Shown in pieces: positions 60,420 through 64,000 of a DNA stretch of 64,000 nucleotides (position 1 is the stretch's first letter; each line of letters starts with the position of its first letter). Origin of the DNA: JBBDIM01 sp040880405 (GTDB lineage: Bacteria > Planctomycetota > Planctomycetia > Pirellulales > Pirellulaceae). The stretch spans positions 8,948 to 72,947 of the forward strand of contig JBBDIM010000179.1 in assembly GCA_040880405.1 (NCBI GenBank), read 5' to 3'. Position numbers and translations under genes: made by a program. The notes below the pieces were generated by a model. The model searched no databases. It worked only from the letters and a program-made list of their open reading frames with translations, and had not been told where the DNA came from.

Positions 60420-63400
60420 ATGCGGCATTCGCTTGAGTCCTCCTCGCTTGATTTCCCTATGCAGATTGAACAGCTCGCCCGTCTCTTGGACGATCCCGAC
60501 CAGGCGAATTCCTGGTTTGCCTCGTTGCGGATTGAAGACACCGCCAAGGCGCGGGAAAACCTGGCTTGCCTGGCGAGCTTGGGTTTACCGTTGGATCTGC
60601 TGGCGGCGCTGGCTCAGTCGCTGGAGCAGTTTCTGCCTGTCTGCAGCGACCCTGACATGGCGCTGAACAACCTGGAACGCCTGTTCCGAGCCAGCCGCAG
60701 CCCGTTGGCCTTGGGGGGACTCTTCGAACGCGACCCCACCTCACTGCAAACGTTGATCCGGATCTTCTCGACCAGCCAGTTTCTCAGCGACCAGATTATC
60801 GGCGATCCTGAAAGCTTCGAGCTGCTCCGCATTACGGACGGCCAACCGGCGGCCCGGCAGTTTTTGATCGATGAGATCGTTAGTGAGATTGGGGCCCTGC
60901 ACGACGAGACGACCATGCTCAGGGCCCTCCGGCGTTTCAAACGTCGGGAGATCCTTCGGATCGCCTACGGAGACCTGATCCGCGAGCAAAACATCGAGAC
61001 CGTCTCGCGCCAGATTTCCTTCTTGGCCGATGCCCTGATCGAGGCCTCGCTCCACGCCGCCCTCAAGGTGCTCACGGCTCGGTTTGGCCAGCCACTGGTC
61101 AAAAGCCCGGGGCAGCCCGGCGGTACTCCGGCTCGGTTCACGGTTTTGGCCTTGGGCAAACTGGGTGGGACCGAGCTGAACTACTCCAGCGATATCGACC
61201 TCATGTTCCTGTACGATGGCGAAGGGAACACCAGCGGGGCGAAGTCGATTACCAATCGAGAATTTTTTGACCGGGTTGGTCAGCGGATGGTCAAGCTGCT
61301 CTCCGAACCGACCGATCTGGGCGCTCCGTATCGAGTCGACATGCGGCTCCGGCCGGAGGGGACGCATGGCCCGCTGGTGGTCAGTCTCGATGGCGCGATG
61401 AACTACTACGACGTCCTGGGACGGACCTGGGAACGTCAGGCATTCGTCAAAGCCCGGACCGCCGCGGGGGATCGCGAACTGGGCGAAAAGTTTCTGGCAA
61501 GGCTCAGCCCTTGGGTCTATCGCAACTATCTCAACCGCGCCGATATCACCGGCATCCGCGCCCTCAAACGCCGCATCGAACGGAGGGCTCAACGAGAAGG
61601 AGCGGACGATACCAACGTCAAAACAGGGCATGGCGGGATCCGCGACATCGAATTCGTGATCCAGTTTTTACAGCTTCTGAATGGGGGCGATCTGGTCGAT
61701 ATCCATACCGGCAACACCTTGGACGCCATCCGAGCCCTGGAATCGGTCGGGTGCCTCACGCTCCAGGAACGGAGCATCCTGGAGGAAAACTACAACTTCC
61801 TCCGCAAGCTGGAACACCGCCTGCAAATCATGTTCGACTTGCAGACCCACAGCATGCCGGCCGACGAACGAGAGCTGGCCAAATTGGCTTGGCGGATGGG
61901 GTTCACCGATCAGGAAGACCTCTCGGCCCTTGATGCTTTCAAGGCGGAATATCAGGAACGGACCGAACTGAACCGCAAGATCCTCGACCACCTGCTGCAC
62001 GATGCTTTCCCCGATGATGAAGAGATCGCTCCGGCGGTTGACCTGGTCCTCGATCCTGATCCCACCGCCGATACCATCGACGAGGTCCTGGCCGATTACG
62101 GCTTTCACGATCCGCAAACCGCCTACGACAGCCTGATGACGCTGGCCACTGAGAGGGTCCGGTTTCTCTCCACACGGCGATGCCGCCACTTCCTCGCGGC
62201 GATCTCGCCACAACTGCTGGAGGCGATTGCCCAAACGCCTGACCCCGATTCGACCCTGGTGAACCTCTCGCAGGTGAGTGATTCCCTGGGTGGCAAGGGG
62301 GTGCTGTGGGAACTGTTCAGTGTGAATCCGGCGACGCTCAACTTGTACGTCCGGATGTGCGCGGGTAGCCCCTACCTCTCGAACATCCTGATCAGTAACC
62401 CAGGGATGATCGATGAGCTAATGGACTCGCTGATGCTCGACAAGCTGCCGGGGCTTGAGGTGCTGGAGCAGATGATGAACGACCTCTGTCGCGGGGCGGA
62501 GGATATTTTTCCGATCCTGCACAGCTTCAAAAATCTGCTCCACCTGCGGGTCGGGGTGCTCGATATCCTCGGCAAGAAGGATCTGGTAGCGCGGCACGGG
62601 GCCCTCTCCGACGTGGCGGAGGTTTGCTTGCACCAAATTGCCCGTCGCGAGTATCGCGGGCTGATTTCTCGTTATGGCGAGCCCCGCCTGGAAGATGGCC
62701 AGCCGTGCGATTTGATCATCTTGGCGATGGGGAAAATCGGCGGTCGCGAGCCCAACTACCATAGCGATTTAGATTTGGTGTTCCTGTACGAGGGAGAAGG
62801 TACGACCCATACCGATGGCCGCAACAAGCAAGGCTCCTCCACCTCGAACCAGCACTTTTTCGGTCAGTTGGGGCAGCGGATCGTCAAAGCGGTGAATGAA
62901 TTGGGGCCGTACGGTCGGCTTTACGAATTGGACTCCCGTTTGCGCCCGACCGGCAAGAGTGGCCCCTTGGCGGTCTCGCTGGCCGAGTTCACGCGATACT
63001 ACACCTCCGGCGAAGGACAATTGTGGGAACGGCAAGCCCTTTGCAAGGCCCGGCCGATCTTCGGTTCCGAAGAGACCCGGCAAAAGACCGAAGAAGCGAT
63101 TCTCGCCGCGCTCACTTGCCAAAGCTGGCAAGGGGAGTTCGCGCGGGAAATTCGTACGATGCGGGCGCGGATCGAAGAGGGGGCGACCACCAACAATCTG
63201 AAACGAGGCCCAGGCGGGACCGTCGATATCGAGTTCCTGGTCCAAACCCTCCAGCTCAAACATGCCGCGGAAGACCGCGCGCTACTCGCCCCCGGCACGC
63301 TCATGACGCTGGAAAAACTGCACGCGCGGGGCCACTTGTCCACGGAGGATTTCGAGCACTTCCACTCCACCTACGAGTTCTTTCGAATCGTCGAGGCGCG

Positions 63401-63575
63401 GCTCCGCCTAATGAACACGACCGCCCGGCACGACCTGCCGGAACAACGCACGGAAGTGGAAAAGTTGGCGTACCTGCTGGACTACGCCGACTCGGCCACC
63501 CTCCTCAAAGAATGCCGCCAACGCGCGCGGGAAACCCGGCGACGGTTCGACAAGTTGATGGCCTCGGTGGGGTGA
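60420..63575 (+). CDS. glnE: bifunctional glutamine synthetase adenylyltransferase/adenylyl-removing enzyme
   Basis: This enzyme adds AMP to and removes AMP from glutamine synthetase in response to PII and nitrogen status. The 1051-aa protein has two nucleotidyltransferase domains in tandem: the N-terminal one with GKLGGTELNYSSDIDLMFLY (about 242-262) and the C-terminal one with MGKIGGREPNYHSDLDLVFL (about 768-788), each followed by its helical GlnE domain (RPEGTHGPLV; RPTGKSGPLAVS). Both catalytic SDxD motifs are intact. A second possible start, ATG 60459, lies 13 codons on. No other nitrogen-control gene is in the window. Confidence 0.93.
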   Translation: MRHSLESSSLDFPMQIEQLARLLDDPDQANSWFASLRIEDTAKARENLACLASLGLPLDLLAALAQSLEQFLPVCSDPDMALNNLERLFRASRSPLALGGLFERDPTSLQTLIRIFSTSQFLSDQIIGDPESFELLRITDGQPAARQFLIDEIVSEIGALHDETTMLRALRRFKRREILRIAYGDLIREQNIETVSRQISFLADALIEASLHAALKVLTARFGQPLVKSPGQPGGTPARFTVLALGKLGGTELNYSSDIDLMFLYDGEGNTSGAKSITNREFFDRVGQRMVKLLSEPTDLGAPYRVDMRLRPEGTHGPLVVSLDGAMNYYDVLGRTWERQAFVKARTAAGDRELGEKFLARLSPWVYRNYLNRADITGIRALKRRIERRAQREGADDTNVKTGHGGIRDIEFVIQFLQLLNGGDLVDIHTGNTLDAIRALESVGCLTLQERSILEENYNFLRKLEHRLQIMFDLQTHSMPADERELAKLAWRMGFTDQEDLSALDAFKAEYQERTELNRKILDHLLHDAFPDDEEIAPAVDLVLDPDPTADTIDEVLADYGFHDPQTAYDSLMTLATERVRFLSTRRCRHFLAAISPQLLEAIAQTPDPDSTLVNLSQVSDSLGGKGVLWELFSVNPATLNLYVRMCAGSPYLSNILISNPGMIDELMDSLMLDKLPGLEVLEQMMNDLCRGAEDIFPILHSFKNLLHLRVGVLDILGKKDLVARHGALSDVAEVCLHQIARREYRGLISRYGEPRLEDGQPCDLIILAMGKIGGREPNYHSDLDLVFLYEGEGTTHTDGRNKQGSSTSNQHFFGQLGQRIVKAVNELGPYGRLYELDSRLRPTGKSGPLAVSLAEFTRYYTSGEGQLWERQALCKARPIFGSEETRQKTEEAILAALTCQSWQGEFAREIRTMRARIEEGATTNNLKRGPGGTVDIEFLVQTLQLKHAAEDRALLAPGTLMTLEKLHARGHLSTEDFEHFHSTYEFFRIVEARLRLMNTTARHDLPEQRTEVEKLAYLLDYADSATLLKECRQRARETRRRFDKLMASVG

Positions 63576-63616
63576 GAGCGAAGCGAGGTCCTCCCCGCAC
63601 CGGATAATCCCACGGG

Positions 63617-63691
63617 TGCTATGCCCACGCCCTCCAACGTGGGCATGAGAAGTGTGAGATGATTATGTCTCTTCCAGGAAGGCCGGACGCC
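63617..63691 (-). repeat. dispersed repeat, family B, inverted copy
   Basis: The reverse complement of this stretch matches 29450-29525 closely, including ATGCCCACGTTGGAGGGCGT and the GGAAGAGACA segment. It lies downstream of glnE. Confidence 0.75.
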
Positions 63692-63726
63692 GGTTCGGGT
63701 TCCCCTAGACGGTGTTGCCATTGGGG
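63664..63726. repeat. imperfect direct repeat, first copy
   Basis: TATGTCTCTTCCAGGAAGG, CCGGACGCCGGTTC and a final TTGCCATTGGGG parallel 63848-63914 (TATCTCTTCCTGGAGG, TCCGGATGC, TTGCCAGTTGTTAAGGGG). It overlaps the end of the family B copy. Confidence 0.5.
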
Positions 63727-63743
63727 GAATTTCACGCCCAAGA

Positions 63744-63776
63744 AGAATCGGAGGGCTCACGCCCTTCTGCATTTTT
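63744..63776 (+). terminator. terminator-like hairpin, second copy
   Basis: AGAATCGGAGGGCTCACGCC followed by CTTCTGCATTTTTC matches the def-fmt hairpin at 57216. Here it follows glnE by about 170 bp. Confidence 0.5.
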
Positions 63777-63847
63777 CAATCTCCATTTTTCATTTTCCAA
63801 TAATATCAGAGCAGCGGAAGCTGTCCGGTGAAGTGCGAGGGGATCCT

Positions 63848-63914
63848 ATCTCTTCCTGGAGGTCCGGATGCTCTCTCCGGTTCCATCAAGCCGTCTTGCC
63901 AGTTGTTAAGGGGC
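63848..63914. repeat. imperfect direct repeat, second copy
   Basis: Partner of 63664-63726. The interval 63576-64000 holds repeats only; no gene is supported. Confidence 0.5.
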
Positions 63915-64000
63915 CACAGATAAATAAGTTCCCCATTTGCCCGAAGGCCGGGAGGGGAGGAAACGGGGATGAGTACCATTAGAAAATCAGCGGCGGCCCC

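Overview
The window looks like a chromosomal segment of a planctomycete of the Pirellulales type (Blastopirellula/Rhodopirellula-like). It has four DUF1559 proteins with type IV-pilin-like N-termini and a C-terminal H-x(9)-DG motif, small carboxypeptidase-regulatory-like lipoproteins beside them, PQQ-type beta-propellers with signal peptides, a short Lys/Ala/Pro histone-H1-like protein, ExbB/ExbD genes in an operon with vWA and TPR proteins, and many dispersed palindromic repeats. No tRNA, rRNA, CRISPR array or intact transposase was found. The assembly is a draft, with gaps at 8168-8177 and 58736-58835; the second is flanked by the same 55 bp on both sides.

Layout. 1-1260: an AT-richer accessory fragment with two unrecognised genes, the second split by a frameshift at a perfect slippery heptamer. 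1380-7852: ftsH (-), then dxr, rseP and a HAD hydrolase (+). 7853-8325: repeats and a gap. 8326-10987: a sulfur module (-) of ArsR-type regulator, membrane rhodanese and CstB-like persulfide dioxygenase-rhodanese, with two matching operator-like sites. 11162-21153: a cold-shock/DUF1294 protein, a SWIM-SNF2 helicase (-), a coiled-coil envelope protein with a small membrane partner, an unrecognised membrane protein, the histone-like protein (-) and a HEAT-like protein. 21461-29204: a vWA lipoprotein, two tandem PQQ-propeller paralogues, small proteins and a secreted protein.

29205-33822 is an accessory, repeat-rich stretch with a decayed transposase, an HExxH metallopeptidase-like protein, an FHA-domain protein and a truncated dCTP-deaminase-like gene. 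33883-40243 is a compact six-gene operon (-): vWA protein with a TonB-like anchor, TPR protein, ExbB, ExbD, ExbD, large TPR protein. Here a vWA protein seems to take the place of TonB/TolA as the partner of a proton-driven ExbBD motor. 40782-43037 holds a DUF1559/lipoprotein pair, a 187-nt palindrome nested in REP elements and a small secreted protein. 43723-46086 is a SulP transporter-STAS-beta-carbonic anhydrase fusion with a substituted zinc ligand. 47027-49308 carries a secreted amidase, a toxin-antitoxin pair and a DUF2185 protein. 49627-56365 is a cluster of three DUF1559 genes, two lipoproteins and a FAD oxidoreductase. 56590-63575 is housekeeping: def, fmt, a small membrane protein, miaB and glnE.

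The most interesting points are the vWA-ExbBD operon, the SulP-carbonic anhydrase lacking its second zinc cysteine, the ArsR/persulfide module with twin operators, the A-AAA-AAG frameshift site, and several dispersed inverted-repeat families, including the 187-nt hairpin. All gene functions are read from motifs in the translations; no database search was run.
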